A DNA stretch of 64,000 nt from Trachythela sp. YZ-2020 (Eukaryota; Cnidaria; Anthozoa; Malacalcyonacea; Clavulariidae). The stretch lies in the NCBI GenBank assembly GCA_016169945.1, contig JADLSH010000155.1, forward strand, positions 2,673,501 to 2,737,500, written 5' to 3'. The position numbers and the translations under genes are program-made. Below, in pieces: positions 1 through 12,815 of the stretch (position 1 is its first letter; the number at the start of each line of letters is the position of its first letter). The notes under the pieces were generated by a model. It searched no databases. It was not told the origin of the DNA and was given only the letters and a program-made list of their open reading frames with translations.

Positions 1-3000
1 CAAAATGTTAACAATGCAAGGGGTGTACAGGAAACGGGAGGGAGGCCTCCTCAGTGGTATAGAAAGGCCCGGCAGAATAGTTCTCGGTTCCGTGAAAAAT
101 TCCATTATAGTATTTGCAGATATAATATAAACTAGGTTGCAAACACGAATTTACAATGTACTATATCTAACGCATCTTAAGCGTAGCACATGCATTATGC
201 AGTATAAATTTCAAAACATTCGTCCCAATTGCAATCTAACACCTAAAAAATGTCCAATGGCTCATGCATTTTATGCCTATTAGTTCGCTAATAAGCTCTA
301 CCAAAATTTCCTGATCAGAAATTGCTCAAATATTTCACTTCCATAGAAAAATTAAAATTCTTAACTCGTTTCGTATGTTATTACAATACCAAACATTTTC
401 AAATTATCGGTTATATCCTCATATTTCATGCACAATAGAGTTAGGGTCAATGAGAAATATATTCGTGCGCGCAACATGAGGATATTACCAAATTATGTAC
501 AGAACATACGAAATCTATCAAATTTCATCAGCCAATTACTGTAGTCCTTAAAAATTTATAAATTTTGTGTCCCCATATTATTCATCCGGCACATATAAGC
601 ATTCATATTAAATATAGTAATTATATTTCAATTTTTTTAAAGGATTGAAATAGACCAAGAAATTCAAAAGAAAACTCGACAATTAGCAGTAGTTTTTCAA
701 CGCGAGCAGCATCCAATCGCGAGCCTGAAAGAAACACGATATGCTGGTATAGCTATATCAGAAACTGAACATTTCCTGTCCTATATTTGACATACTTGTC
801 TTAAAACTTGTTTAACTTAAATTTGATAGAATTATTTATTGTATACTGGCGCAAATGTATGTATTGTAGATTATGATGAAATTGAGTAATAAAATAGCAG
901 GCTTACGCTAGTACGCTTGCTTAAAACTTTGCTCCCCAATTCTGACCAAGTAAGTTAAAATTGTTCAGAATCTCAGCGACGTTTGTTTTTTTGGTATGCG
1001 TTCGTAAACTGAAGCGGTAGCTAATCTATCTTCTGTGTAGGCAATTAAGGTTTAATATCGACATTAAATGTCCATCGCATAACTTTATACCCTAACATAA
1101 CGTAACGTAACAAGTTGAAATAAGTGGCTGAGAGTCATCACCTTCATTCTCCCTGGGGTAATCAAGGTCTTCCTCGGTCTATAGAAATAACATGGAGGAA
1201 TAAAATGAAAATTTCTCAGCCAAATCAGTAATTACAGAGTACGTTAAAAGTTATTTATATAAATGATTATATTATAAGTAGTATCTAACGAGCAATTTGA
1301 TTGGCTAATGCGCGTGCTTTATGACGCAATAAAGCACGGCCAGCGTTTTCATTTTTCTCACTTCGTCCCCGCTTGTTAAATTTTCCTCGGAATTGTCAAT
1401 ACAATATGAACAAAATTATAATTGTTTTAAATCCAAAGTCTGTCAAAAAGCAAGAAAAAATAGACCTAAACGAGATGGAAAAAAGCCAGCCAACAAATAA
1501 CAACGGAACATAAACGGCGAATAAAGATTCGTAGCTGTTTCTGAGTTTGAAATATACTTTTTTGCTTGAAAGTTGGCATTCAACGGCGACAAGAAACGCG
1601 AAAATCTGTACTATTTTGACATATAAAGGTACAAAAACTGTTTTTAAACACAAACCAAACCAAATTTATCCACAGTTCTAGGTGCAAAAAATTAAAATTA
1701 ACCATTTTGGCATTGATTTTGATATAAACAATATGTGTACAGTTTTTAAGCTGTCAAGATGCAACGACAAAAACCTACACAAATACGACATGTTTATGCA
1801 TTTCTTGACAGTTTGTCTGAGAAAATGTTTAACCACCAACCACTGAATTACCAAAAAAACACAAAAAATATTCAAACAGTACCTTCAAACAAAAACTGCC
1901 TGATATATTTGGTTCAAGATGAAAAATCAACTTGACAGCCAATGTCATCAAAGCAGCTTGACAAAAACGGAAAAACCCTTCGCTTTTATACGAATCCAGG
2001 ACAATAGTGAAGCAGAACAACGAAAAACCAATCTGTCTATCATTGTGCACTATATTTGAAAAAATTTCAACAGTTTTTGTGCCTTTTTAATCCCTAATTT
2101 TTGTTGAGTTGCAAGTTTTTCGCTCCTTCGCCGGCCAGAATTCAAGCTTGTAGTTGTTGCCAAGCAATGAAAACATTAAAAAGCTTGCGAGTGACGTCAG
2201 TGATTACATGTTAGGAGAATATCAATATTGATCTTTGAACAAAATTGTTTACTGTGCTTATATACTTACGCCTCGTGTTTTACAAGCTTCTCTCGTATTC
2301 TCCCAACCTTCACCCCTCGTGCATTATTACACCATAACGGCACGCGACTCGTTTTTTAATTCTTAAATAATACTGTGTTAACCCTTTAGCTTGCAATGCG
2401 CCCAGATGATTCCTACTTTAATCTTTTATTCCGTTTAACCCTACACGATTTTACTCGTCAGTGATAGGGTACTGCCAGTTAATGGGTTAACGAGGTGACA
2501 ATTTGTGAAACCACCAAGTGAGATATATGACATATTCCAGATGGTGTTTCCACAAATCTCACTTTATTATAATTTGCCATCATGCAAATGGCAAGAATTT
2601 ATATCTTGGTAACCATAGAGATAATTTATTATTACATCCATATTAACCCATTTTTGTTAAGGAGTAAGGGTGGAAGGAGTTCCACCCTCTAATGAATAAC
2701 ATCAACTAATGTTAGCCGCCAGAATAGGATGTTAATGTACGCTTTTGTCCCTAATACATAAAGCGGGTTCAATTCATTATTAGTCGCTGGGGCATCTTGA
2801 CCACAAACAAGGCTCGTATCCAGGGCATCTACGCCTGTTTACTATGACAAAAGGTGGTGTGCTAATGTTTGGAGCGGTAATTGCACAGATTACGCTGAAA
2901 AATCGGCGAATACTACAAAGCCTATAAAAGCTACGCAGGTTAAAATTATACTACACGACATATCACTACTATCTACTGCCAAGTAACTTTACACAATATT
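1..3000. other. Intergenic DNA without a supported gene
   Basis: Open frames here are short, AT-rich and low in complexity, and none resembles a known protein. A 9-bp perfect hairpin (GTGCTTTAT, 6-nt loop, ATAAAGCAC) lies at 1314-1337. A related CTCGTGCATTATTACACC stretch at about 2310-2332 suggests remnants of one dispersed repeat, but I could not define its ends. Otherwise I see nothing in this stretch. Confidence 0.6.
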
Positions 3001-3440
3001 TATTTATTTCACTTTGCCAATAAACATGCTAGATATAAACACACAAAGGACATATACTGTATGTAGAACATAGATGTTCTAATGGCAGGGAACACGCTAC
3101 AGCTATCGCCAATTACAGCGGCCCTTTATACATATATACAATACGACTGACAAACACTTTAAACTAATAACAACACAATATTTCACAGGATAGATTACGA
3201 GACTTGTTATAAGACAAACATAAAGATTTCCATGTTCTTGGATCATCTGCGTCATATACTGTTTCTAATGCTAATTTATAGTAGAGGAAAAGTCCATTTT
3301 TCAAATGACTGAGGCTGGTGTCTTTTCCTGTCAAGTTCTTCGGTAGTACATTCCACAGTTTATATATACAATATAGGAATTTCCGTTTGCAAATATCATG
3401 ATATATATGATACAACGCACTCAACATTATTTAAATAAAC
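3000..3440 (-). mobile_element. 5'-truncated LINE, C-terminal RT tail plus 3' UTR
   Basis: An 87-residue minus-strand frame (3427-3164) has the hallmark of CR1/L2-type LINE polyprotein C-termini: an LWN.LP motif (KLWNVLPKNLT) followed by a helical tail with ALETVYDADDPRTWKS. Downstream on the same strand a short UTR runs into AATAAATAAAT-type repeats at about 3000-3016, the usual simple-repeat end of this LINE class. No endonuclease or RT core lies upstream, so only the tail was inserted or survives. The frame is open, so this copy is fairly young. Confidence 0.7.
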
Positions 3441-4026
3441 GTTGTCATTTCCTTTAAATTTATTTAAGATCCTTGCTTTTAGTTAAAACAACTCGAAATA
3501 GACAACATCAACATCGAGCTAAATATATGTTCATTGAAAATCCATTGACACTGTTTATAAGAGCTGAAACTATATGAAAATATTTAATCAGTCATGGTTC
3601 TCAAATACTCTGCTTACATATTCATCATTTATAAAACAGCTTAATTGTATGGCAAGCTTTATATTGTGAAGGAATGGATGTTCTTATCCTAATGCCATGT
3701 TATTCATCATTGTAATACCACACATACAGAAGCATGATATATAAAGTCTAAAATTGCCTATACTTACATATCCCCAGCAACTTAACGCTCCATAAAGCAT
3801 CTTGCTGATTATATAAAAAGGGCATTACTATTTTTGACGAGTTAAAAACTGTGTGGCATTAATACAAAAACTATATGTCCTACGAAAAGAACTTGTTACT
3901 CACTTGCCTTGTGTTAAATGATCCCAGGTTGTGTTAAATATTTTTTTTCCAAAAAGAGTAGGAGGTTTTGCTTGTGCTAAGTCCCCATGAACAATTTCCA
4001 AATCAACTAAAGTTCCTGCATGGCTT

Positions 4027-4042
4027 GGGGGGGGGGGGGGGG
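4027..4042 (+). repeat. Poly(G) tract
   Basis: A run of 16 consecutive G. It could form a G-quadruplex and is prone to length error in sequencing and polymerase slippage. It has no obvious gene association. Confidence 0.9.
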
Positions 4043-4103
4043 CAAGGATTTACATTGACTGGTGCATAGTTCATATTGCGTAGTTGATATAAAAAGATTA
4101 CAG

Positions 4104-4467
4104 TTAGTACTTTGGTCTTAAATAAAGAGGTTTTCCCTTTAATATATGATGAATCATCACACCATTTAGTCCATTTTGCACAGCAGCAAGAGTTTGTGCA
4201 ACCAGAGCACAGTTCGCTTCCATGAGGATTTCAAAATCAGTATGTGTAGGAATAGGTACCTCTTTTATTGTCAATTCCACTTGCATGCGTGAATGGTTGA
4301 CTAAATCCGATTTTAAAGAATGGCCTGGATAAACGTCCAAACAACCGGAGGCGAAATGCAACGTCTGTATGTCAACAATTGATATCTCTTCGATGGGGAT
4401 TGGACAAAAAAGCCCTGGAATCTCGACCATCAGTATCGTCATTAGGGCAGTTATTTCAGCCTAACAG
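4104..4467 (-). CDS. Unrecognised terminal exon or open frame
   Basis: A 112-residue minus-strand frame starts at 4442 and ends in a stop at 4104. It stays open upstream to a plausible acceptor near 4467 (CTGTTAG|GCTGAAATA), so it may be a last coding exon. The composition is protein-like, with motifs VDIQTLHFASGCL, EVPIPTHTDFEILMEAN and a C-terminal KGKPLYLRPKY. I do not recognise the family. I found neither an upstream partner exon nor a downstream AATAAA. It could be a host exon or part of an uncharacterised transposon. Confidence 0.35.
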
Positions 4468-6203
4468 TAACACTGCTAATGTTAATAATGATCAAAGGTA
4501 AATACTTTTTATTATTATATTGTAGGGGTGGAAAAGGTTTATTCACCTACCAATACAAATTGGGTTTGGTGGGAAGCTACAAGTTGGCAAATCCTGTTGT
4601 TGTTTACCTATTAAGGTGGAATTTCTAATCTAATATGCTTTATAATTAAGACGATTAATACCACTGAAGTATAAATATACATGTAGCAAATATTAAACTG
4701 AAATAATTCATATTAATATTGAAAACAAAATCGAACAAGTAAATGTGGGACAGATACTCTAGTCTACTCCACATTTCACCACATTTTATTAATAAACAAA
4801 TGGAAATATTCTGATGCCACTAGTTTATTGCTAAATCTAATGCAATTAAGGTAATTCATTTCACAACCAAGGATTGAATGCTTGTCAAATCCCCTAACTT
4901 TGCCTAGCGGCCTATACCCTTGCAGTGTGAACATTTGATAGGTACATTAACCTCGTTCCCAGGACATTTCCCTTTTTTGTTATTGGGACGGCGGAAAATA
5001 GCCCTGGCTCCAGGCGGTCCGTTCTGCGATCTTATTGGTTAATGGGAAAGAACATTATTATTCCAATTTATTCAATTTTGGAATAATTTGATGCCAGGAG
5101 TGAACGTTCACGAATGGTCAAGACATATACGAATATCAATACGATTTCTACTTTTTTAACTATATAAACAGTGATAAAACATGCAGTGTGCACTAACAAA
5201 TACGCATTGTGTTGCGTAGATTATGTTTAATATTTATATAACGTATAAAGGCACCCCTTGGCCTTCGTTTAAGTTTATTAGTCAGTCTTCAGAGGCACAA
5301 CAATTTATCTTAATATGTCAATAATACGTGCTTAAAATATGTGTGTTAGTGACTGTTTTACTGATGACTTGATATATAGTTAATATATTAACTACGCTTG
5401 ATATCAGAGCACCGTCACTAGTAAGAAAGTGCTGGCTGATGTCTATGTATTTTAATTACGTGTGTATTTAAATATATGACTAACAAGAATAATGCTAGCC
5501 TGTGTAATATATAAATCATCCAATTCCAGGTTGGCCACGTTGGACAAAAAGGTGCATTATAGCATTCCTCACTATTGTTCTCTGGTGTTATGCAATTTCA
5601 TGAGTATGCACCGCTGTCCATCAGTCCATGAAGATAGAAATTGGTGCTTTTCATTTGATCACTGATCTGGAAATAATACTGGATAACGCAACCTTGCATC
5701 ACATACATTGCCAGACAATAGAAATCTGCCATTACCAAGGGACCAACTATGCAGTAAAATGACTTCAAACTAAAAAAATTCCAGATTTCCACATTATTTT
5801 AACATATGAAGCATCAAATATATTTCAGGCAATACATTTCTAACATTTTCTGCTAAAAATGTTGTCAGTTGGTCCCTTATTAATGGCTGATACTAGACCC
5901 AGTAGTATTTTCCAGATCAGTGGAATTGATCATATGGCTTGAGCTGACAGGACAGACAGTTACCTTGCCAGTTCCAAAAACCAGTTTTACCTATGGTTTT
6001 GATAAATTTTTGATATTCTATTCTGATGGAACTGGGCTAGCCTAGCTCTTGAAAAAGACCAGATCCTGAAATTGCTACACCAACATGGAACTTTTGAGCT
6101 GGCCTGGCAGTAAGGCAAAATGTGTGCTTCAAGGCATAGGCACCAATCTTATTTTCTTGCCGGGCTATGAGGGATCAGCTGCCTCATGTGAGGAAATAAC
6201 AAA
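4468..6203. other. Intergenic DNA; contains one copy of a dispersed repeat
   Basis: No supported gene. About 4951-5020 holds a diverged copy, in opposite orientation, of the sequence at about 15257-15335 (shared core: ACCTCGTTCCCA, a CCCTTTTTTGTTATTGGGA stretch, a GGCTCC end). This marks a short dispersed repeat family. Confidence 0.55.
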
Positions 6204-6211
6204 GTGACCTG
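6204..6211 (+). repeat. Left 8-bp target-site duplication of hAT element
   Basis: GTGACCTG directly precedes the terminal CAGGGGCGTAGCCA and is repeated exactly at 10343-10350 after the opposite terminus. An 8-bp duplication is the insertion signature of hAT transposases. Confidence 0.95.
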
Positions 6212-9200
6212 CAGGGGCGTAGCCAAGGGGGGCAAGGGGGGGCGGTCGCCCCCCCAATCATTCCAGAAACCATTTTTCCAAAACGTTGAAATCCGGATAG
6301 AAAATGGTTGGGGGGGGGGATGTCATGGTGAAAGAAGGTCAGTTTCCCAGAAAAAAACAACTGATTTAATTTATAAATTCTAGAAAAAATCTAGCAAATA
6401 TGTATGCGTGTATCGGAAGTGTTTTAATTTTTTTAACTCTTTCTGGTCGGTCGCATTTTAATTATGTTGTCGCAAGTTGTCGCAAGAGCACTTTGAGTAC
6501 GATCTCCTTTGCAAAATATTTACCCCCTGGCAATGAAATTAACACCATTGGAATCCTTACAAAATAAGCTTTTTAACAGTGGGCTATTTTGCCGACTAAA
6601 CATTACAGAATCAAAAATACTAAAAGTTTAATCCCAAACATACCTCCAGTCATACTTCAGTTCAAATCAAACAATCTTTAATATCTTTTAATATCTTTAA
6701 TATCTTGAAAGACTTCTAATGGTCGAAATTTAGCTTTTTATCTGTTTGTTTAGGCTGTAAAACGTGCCTTCGATACGGCTTTTAGAAATATTTATTTTGA
6801 ATTTTTTTTTATTTATCGGGAATTTTACAGCATTCCCGTAGTTTGACTATATATGGTTTGCCCACGCGCTTCAGTCCCGACAAAAAGATCTTATATAGGG
6901 TATTGTACCCTGGGGAATTCATTCCGGCCACTTAAAAAACCATAGCAACAGTCTTTGTTTGTGTTTGGGCCTTTTCCGGTTGTTTTTGTCTGAAATTCCG
7001 GTTTGACCCGTACGCTACATTTCAAATTTCGCCGTAACTTTGTCAATTTTTATTGTGTTTCTTTGCAAGTTGGTCAGTATGTACTGTTTTTAAAGCTCGT
7101 GTATAAAACGGTGTATTAGCGAAGATCACACGGTTTTTAAAACAGAAGTTATAATCGACCAAAGGTACTGAATATATAATTAGTTTACGATAATAATAAA
7201 TATCAGATTACAAAGGTGTTAAAATTCACGGAGATCTGTAAAACAATGTGTTAGCGATTTGTTTGGCATTAGCCAAGAAGAGGTGTGTTTGCCGAATCGA
7301 TTTGTAATCGATTGGTGGTATTTTCGTCCGTATTGGGTGAGGGGCGCCAAAGATACAAGCGCTCAAAGTCATCAGCTTTTGGAAGCTGATATTCGACGCT
7401 ACCGTCTAGAAAGATTAATCTGGTTGTAAACTTACCAGTACGGTATATTTAGGCATACATCAAGTTCCTCATTGCTTTCAATGCAAAATCAAAATGGCGG
7501 AAGCTCCTTCAGATCTTATGAATTATTCATATGATCCTTCCGCTCCATTGCCCACAGGTAAAGAATCGAGAGACCACGTAATAAGCAAAGGGCCATGCCA
7601 GCCAAATAATGTTTCTTTTCCAGAAGACAAGCGAAAACGCAAATTTTTGGTATCTTGGTACGATAAATTTGAGTGGCTCGAATATTCAGCAGTTAAGGAT
7701 AAAGCATTTTGTTTCTATTGTAGAATCTTTAATTCCCAGGTATTAAAATGTCCCTATATTTACTATAGTGATAGTATATCATAAGTTTTGTAGCTGAATT
7801 TGTCAATGCATGACCTAGTTAGCTTCCAAACATTCTCATTTCTCAAATGTGGAAAAGTAATCTACTTTTGTCTATAAGTGGCTGTATGCATCATGCATGA
7901 CTGTAATGTGTTTAGGTTGCATCAAAAGGCGACCCAGCATTCATAAAGGTTGGATTTGGAAATTGGAAAAAAAGCGAAGTTTTTTCCAAGCATGAAAAAT
8001 CGGATTGCCACCGGCATTCCAGCCAAGCATATCGTCAATGGAAATATCAAAAACCAGTGGATCACCAAATTAGTGAAAACGCGGCGAAGCAAGAATATTA
8101 TCGCCAGCAATTGGTTAGATATGCAAGAGATGTACATGCATTTGTTTAGCTGATATTTTGAACTTAAAGGACCAAAGATCCTGAAGTAGCTTTTCTCAAT
8201 TAGGATGCTGACATTTTACACACTAATTATGTTTTAGGTGAGAACAAATAGAAGTGTCATTGGCAAAATATTTGATGTTGTTCGAACTGTTGGCAAGCTG
8301 AACTTGCCTTTCAGAGGGCGTCGTGAAGATGAGCAATCAATGAATAAGGGTGTATTTAAAGAATTTATTACACATATTGCCAAAAGCGATATGGTGTTAC
8401 AGAATCATTTAAGTACCTCTCCTGGTAATATAAATAAATTCTATAATTTTTGAAATTTTATACTAACTACTGTTATGACTAACGACTTCATGCTTGATTG
8501 ATTGATTTGTAGACAATGCAAAATACACCTCGCCCGAGATTCAAAATGAGATGATAGCAATTATTGGTTCCGGCATTTTGGATGAAATTATACGACGAGT
8601 TAAAGAGGCGAAGTTGTATGCGATAATTGCCGATGAAACACCAGATATGAGCCAAACTGAACAGTTGTCATTGCTTGTGCGCTATGTTTGGAATGGCGAA
8701 GTCGAGGAACGTTTGCTGGCGATGATGCCAATGAACAAAACAACAGCAGAAGCTCTTTTCGAGGCTGTTACCCAAAAGCTACAGCAACATGGAATAGATG
8801 TCGCTCACTTGCGTGGACAGTGTTACGATGGTGCAAACAATGTAGCAGGAGTGCACACTGGCCTGCAAGCTTGAATCAAAGAGGTTTCACCTTCTGCTCT
8901 CTACACTCATTGTTATGCTCATGTTCTCAACCTTGTCATTGTGGATACTATGAGCAATAACAAGATTGCCAGAGATTTTTTTGGGACGTTACAGAACCTG
9001 TATGTCTTCATCCAGTGTTGAAGACTTTGAATTCATTGTAGCTCTAGAGGTATTTTCAATAATTGAGCTGTCTTTTACAGAATAGAAATAATACGAATAA
9101 TAAAAACTGTTCCTTTTATTCTATTTCAAGGTGCTTAGAAAGTTGCTGCATCTTAGTAAAGGGGTTTCAGACAAGCTTCAGTCCGAAGGCCTCGACGTTG

Positions 9201-10342
9201 TTTCCGGATGTGAGAGAGTAGCTGATCTTCTTACTGCAATTAAGGCTCTTCGATGTGATGTGAAGTTTGAAGATTTCTGGGTTGCAACCCTTGAGAAATG
9301 CGCAAAATTGGGAATCGAGGAGCCAAAAGAAAAGCGTCCTCGTAAGCTTCCTCGGAGACTGGATGAGAACCCAGATACAACCGCTCAGGTTTCAGTCAAA
9401 GACAAGTTTAAATTTTTTTTTACTACAATGTGAGTTTTTTAACACGATTTATAATGTGCCCAATGTTATACGTGTATAGAGGTGGTAAATTTCCCAATCT
9501 AAAATTTAATTAGGTACTGGATCTTATGAGCAATTCCATTGAAACTCGTTTTGACATGGAAAGTACAACCGTCCTCAAAGGCCTTGGATACTTACATCCT
9601 TCGAATATCCAATTCACAAGCATGGGAAAGCATTTCTGTAGCGGCAAAATGGTTCCAGAATGATATCGATTTGGAGGCTTTGGAGAGTGAAATATTTTCG
9701 TTGCAGCTATCATCATTGGTAACCGACGTCATTGAAAAGGCCGTATCTGAGAAACGGAATCCCGAATTTCTTGATTTGTTCAAGGCTTTACAGGCTGAAC
9801 CCCAGTGTTATGGTTGTGTTAGCAAATTGATGAGAATTGCTTTAACACTTCCAATCACTTCATGTAGTGCGGAAAGAGTGTTTTCGAAATTGAAGATAGT
9901 CAAATCGCGACTGCGATCTACTATGAACCAAAACAGGCTTGAAAACCTTATTTTCATGTCGGTGGAAGTAGATTTGCTGGAGAATCTTGACTTGAACATC
10001 CTTGTTCAGAAGTTTACTGATTGTGCACCCAGAATAATGAATCTGGTTCAGACTTCCTCGTAAAAACTGTTTACACGAAGCATTTTGCGAAACATTTTAT
10101 GTTCTTTAACCGTTCTTTCATATTGACATATTTATTGGTCTGTTCTTTTTTTTAACTTTCTATCAACAATAGACGTAAATTATTCTTGTAAATTATTCTC
10201 GCCCAGACCTCCAGCACGGGGGAACCCCTATTTTTTAAAATTTTAGGAGCCATAGAATTTTAAATTTTGCCGGCAGGGATGTCGCCCGACATCCCTTAAA
10301 TACGCTTGCCCCCCCAAAGTCAGGGCCCTGGCTACGCCCCTG
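6212..10342 (+). mobile_element. Complete hAT DNA transposon (4131 bp)
   Basis: Both ends are defined to the base. The termini are CAGGGGCGTAGCCA at 6212 and its inverted partner TGGCTACGCCCCTG ending at 10342, flanked by identical GTGACCTG target duplications. CAGGGGCGTAGCCA is the terminus typical of animal hAT elements with TTF-type transposases. The interior has about 1.28 kb of 5' non-coding DNA, a multi-exon plus-strand transposase gene (7494-10063) and about 280 bp of 3' non-coding DNA. The gene has a premature stop and frame breaks, so the copy is full-length but not autonomous. Intact ends and a perfect duplication argue for recent insertion or decay dominated by point changes. Confidence 0.95.
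7494..10063 (+). pseudogene. hAT transposase with TTF-type zinc finger, inactivated
   Basis: Exons inferred from phase-matched splice sites: 7494-7739, 7916-8131, 8238-8424, 8513-9049, 9131 to about 9427, and 9514-10063. Exons 1-2 carry the TTF-like zinc-finger region (KFEWLEY, AFCFYCRIF, then KHEKSDCHRHS). Exon 4 has the RNase H-like start IIADETPDMS and the CYDGANNVAG motif. Exon 6 ends in the hAT C-terminal dimerisation region (LTLPITSCSAERVFSKLK). The family cuts and pastes its own element. Lesions: an in-frame TGA at 8872-8874 where relatives have Arg (CGA to TGA, a CpG transition), a frame break near 9010-9020, an unclear exon 5 junction after a T run, and a frameshift near 9600. Confidence 0.9.
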
Positions 10343-10350
10343 GTGACCTG
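10343..10350 (+). repeat. Right 8-bp target-site duplication of hAT element
   Basis: GTGACCTG, an exact copy of 6204-6211. Confidence 0.95.
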
Positions 10351-11340
10351 GCAACTGTAGGCTGGTGTAGCACTCTGAACACTAGGCCACAGAGCAAGTT
10401 AACAAGGTAAGGGGTGATGTGAAGTGTATGGTACTAGGAGGGTAACTTATTTTAAATTTTGGACATCTTGCCTGCATGATTCTTCAAACTCCTCTTTTAT
10501 TTGGCTGCCTTTATAAATCCCAGTTAAAATACTCAGACTCCCTGCAGAATCCCTCACCAAAATTTCCATACAAAAAATTTCCGAGCAAAATTGCCCCTAC
10601 CCCTCTAGAATTCAAGCCCCTTCATAGGGAGTACAGCTTTTTAATAAATGGAACTGCCAAATCTTAGACACAACTTTGGGCTGCACACAAAAAACCAGAC
10701 TTTCATAATATAACATTGCTAAATTGCTTGTCATTTTTTATGAGCTAAATATTTCTCTTTTAAAAATATTACAGTAAAGTATACACCACTTGGCCCTGCC
10801 ATGCAGCTTACTTTGTTGCAATTACCACACAAATCTTAACGGCTAGAAAAATGTAAACAAGGAAAGGGGTACATAACATTTCATCTGTGTTTATAAAATG
10901 CTAGTGAATAAATATGTATCCTCACCTAATTTCACTGCTGTAGGTTGTCTCCCTTGTTCAAACGTTTATGTTTAATAATATTATGATTTACTTCCTGTTC
11001 GTGCAGCTTTCAACCTGTTCGAACAAACTTTCCGGGACTTCTTGTGGTTGCCTGGCCAAATGGAGAACGTCTGCCGTAAATATTCCAGTACCCTTTGTCA
11101 CATTCATCTATTAAATGTTGCGTTTAGCAAACAAATAACAATCACGACTTTCCCAAAACTGGTTGAAAGGACTACCACAACATGGTCAAAACATTAAACT
11201 TGAAATACCTTTCTAAGAATGAAGGCAATTAATTTCAAGTTATCGTATCAAACAAAACGTTTCTCTGACCACTCTTAAGTGTCGGCCATTTTAGAAAATA
11301 TTTTGCATATTAAAATAATTAAATCAAAACCAAAATTTAT
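10351..11340. other. Intergenic spacer between hAT and LINE
   Basis: No coding potential recognised. The 63-residue plus frame at 10476-10667 has low-complexity composition and no motif. Confidence 0.6.
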
Positions 11341-12221
11341 TACACCCACTATATAATAATAATAGTTTTATTATCCATCTGTTTTATAAAGAATACAATG
11401 GATTTACAAGGAAGTGAGAATTAGACTATTTTGTATAACAATATACTATAATATATATTTATATTATATGTGAAGTAGAAACTGGTTCAATTTCAAATAA
11501 TTACCAAATTTATAAATATTTAGAAAGTAAAAATGTTTAAAAACAAGTCTAACTCTCTTTCAGAAGTGATATAGCTCTAGGAATAAATTATTTTTTATGT
11601 CTTTTAGTATGCGATATGATATGTGGCAGTTCATTTGTTCTTCTTAATTCGTAATGGTGGTTTATAATAGGGGGGGGTGAATTTGTTGCATGGATTGGTC
11701 GGATCACTTTGGATTCTTTGGAATCCTTTTGCGGTAAGATTTTCTCTTCTGTCTTCCAAAGTTTCAAAATTGTGTCGCGATGCTCCAAGAATTTTCAGGC
11801 ACCCATTTTGTACAGTCTCTATTTCATCCACAAGTTATTGGGGCAATCCGCTCCATATTGGTGCGGTATACTCCAATATGGGTCTGATCTTGGATTGGTA
11901 ACATGTGATACCGACCTCAAGAGGTAAATTGGCTCTACCACATTCTCTCAAACAGTATAAAAGTTTATATGCTTCCTTTACCATATTTTCAATGTGACAG
12001 TTCCATTGCAAATTATTTTGATACCATATACCCAGTAGTTTGTGTCACTTGACTCTTTCCACTACGTGATTACCAATAACTAATGATGCAGGCTCTAGGA
12101 CCGCATTATTGAAACATATCCACATATCTTTCATTTTTTTCAGATTTATCGTCATCTTGTTCCTAGTGGACCATTGTTGTAATGCTTCTAGAATATCTTG
12201 CATATGGCTGCATGAACCTTG

Positions 12222-12230
12222 GGTCACAAC
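12222..12230 (+). repeat. Left 9-bp target duplication of nested MULE-type element
   Basis: GGTCACAAC, repeated at 12807-12815. Removing one copy and the intervening element restores continuous LINE RT sequence. Confidence 0.9.
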
Positions 12231-12806
12231 CTCTCTCCTCCGCAGAGCCTCCTTAAGTATTTACAAATAACTTACATGAAGTTTCCTGAATAAAAGTGAG
12301 CGCGCGGGGAGTGATGGGTAGATTGAAATGAACGCGAGGAGGCTCTGCCAGATAATGCAAAAAAGTATGGTTTTCGAACCAAACTTTTGTTTGACTGCTT
12401 TGACATCTTTTTAAACCTGAAATGGACGGAAATGTGGAAGAAATTGAAATAAATCTTCATAATCTAAGTATCGAAGGTCAGTGGAGTCATTTTTATAAAG
12501 AAATTTTGCAATTTAGAGGATATTTATAATTAGATGAGTGTATTCAGTCAACACATTCTCACTATTTTTCGGTGAAAAATGACAGAAGAAGATATTAATG
12601 TTGGATTCACTCCAGGAGAGTCAAGTACGCCTGAAAAGGAAAGTGGAAAACATCTCTTAACACCCTCGAAGGTTGATATCGAACCGGTCGCCATATTTAT
12701 TACATTAACTAGCAGAGGCTACTTTTATTTCGCTCTTCCCATCACTCCCTGCACGCTCACTTTTCCCTCACTAGAAACTTCATGTAAGCCTCTGCGGAGG
12801 AGAGAG
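12231..12806. mobile_element. Non-autonomous MULE-type element nested in the LINE (576 bp)
   Basis: Perfect 17-bp termini (CTCTCTCCTCCGCAGAG at the left, its inverted copy at the right) continue into imperfect inverted repeats of about 100 bp that share TTACATGAAGTTTC and GGGAGTGATGGG. The left arm has an extra stretch of about 23 bp. Long terminal repeats plus a 9-bp duplication point to the Mutator-like superfamily. The interior keeps what may be the start of a transposase gene: ATG at 12421 with an acidic reading MDGNVEEIEINLHNLSIE ending at a GAAG|GTCAGT donor, and a second frame from 12579. This suggests internal deletion of an autonomous element rather than de novo origin. Confidence 0.85.
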
Positions 12807-12815
12807 GGTCACAAC
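12807..12815 (+). repeat. Right 9-bp target duplication of nested MULE-type element
   Basis: GGTCACAAC, an exact copy of 12222-12230. Confidence 0.9.
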
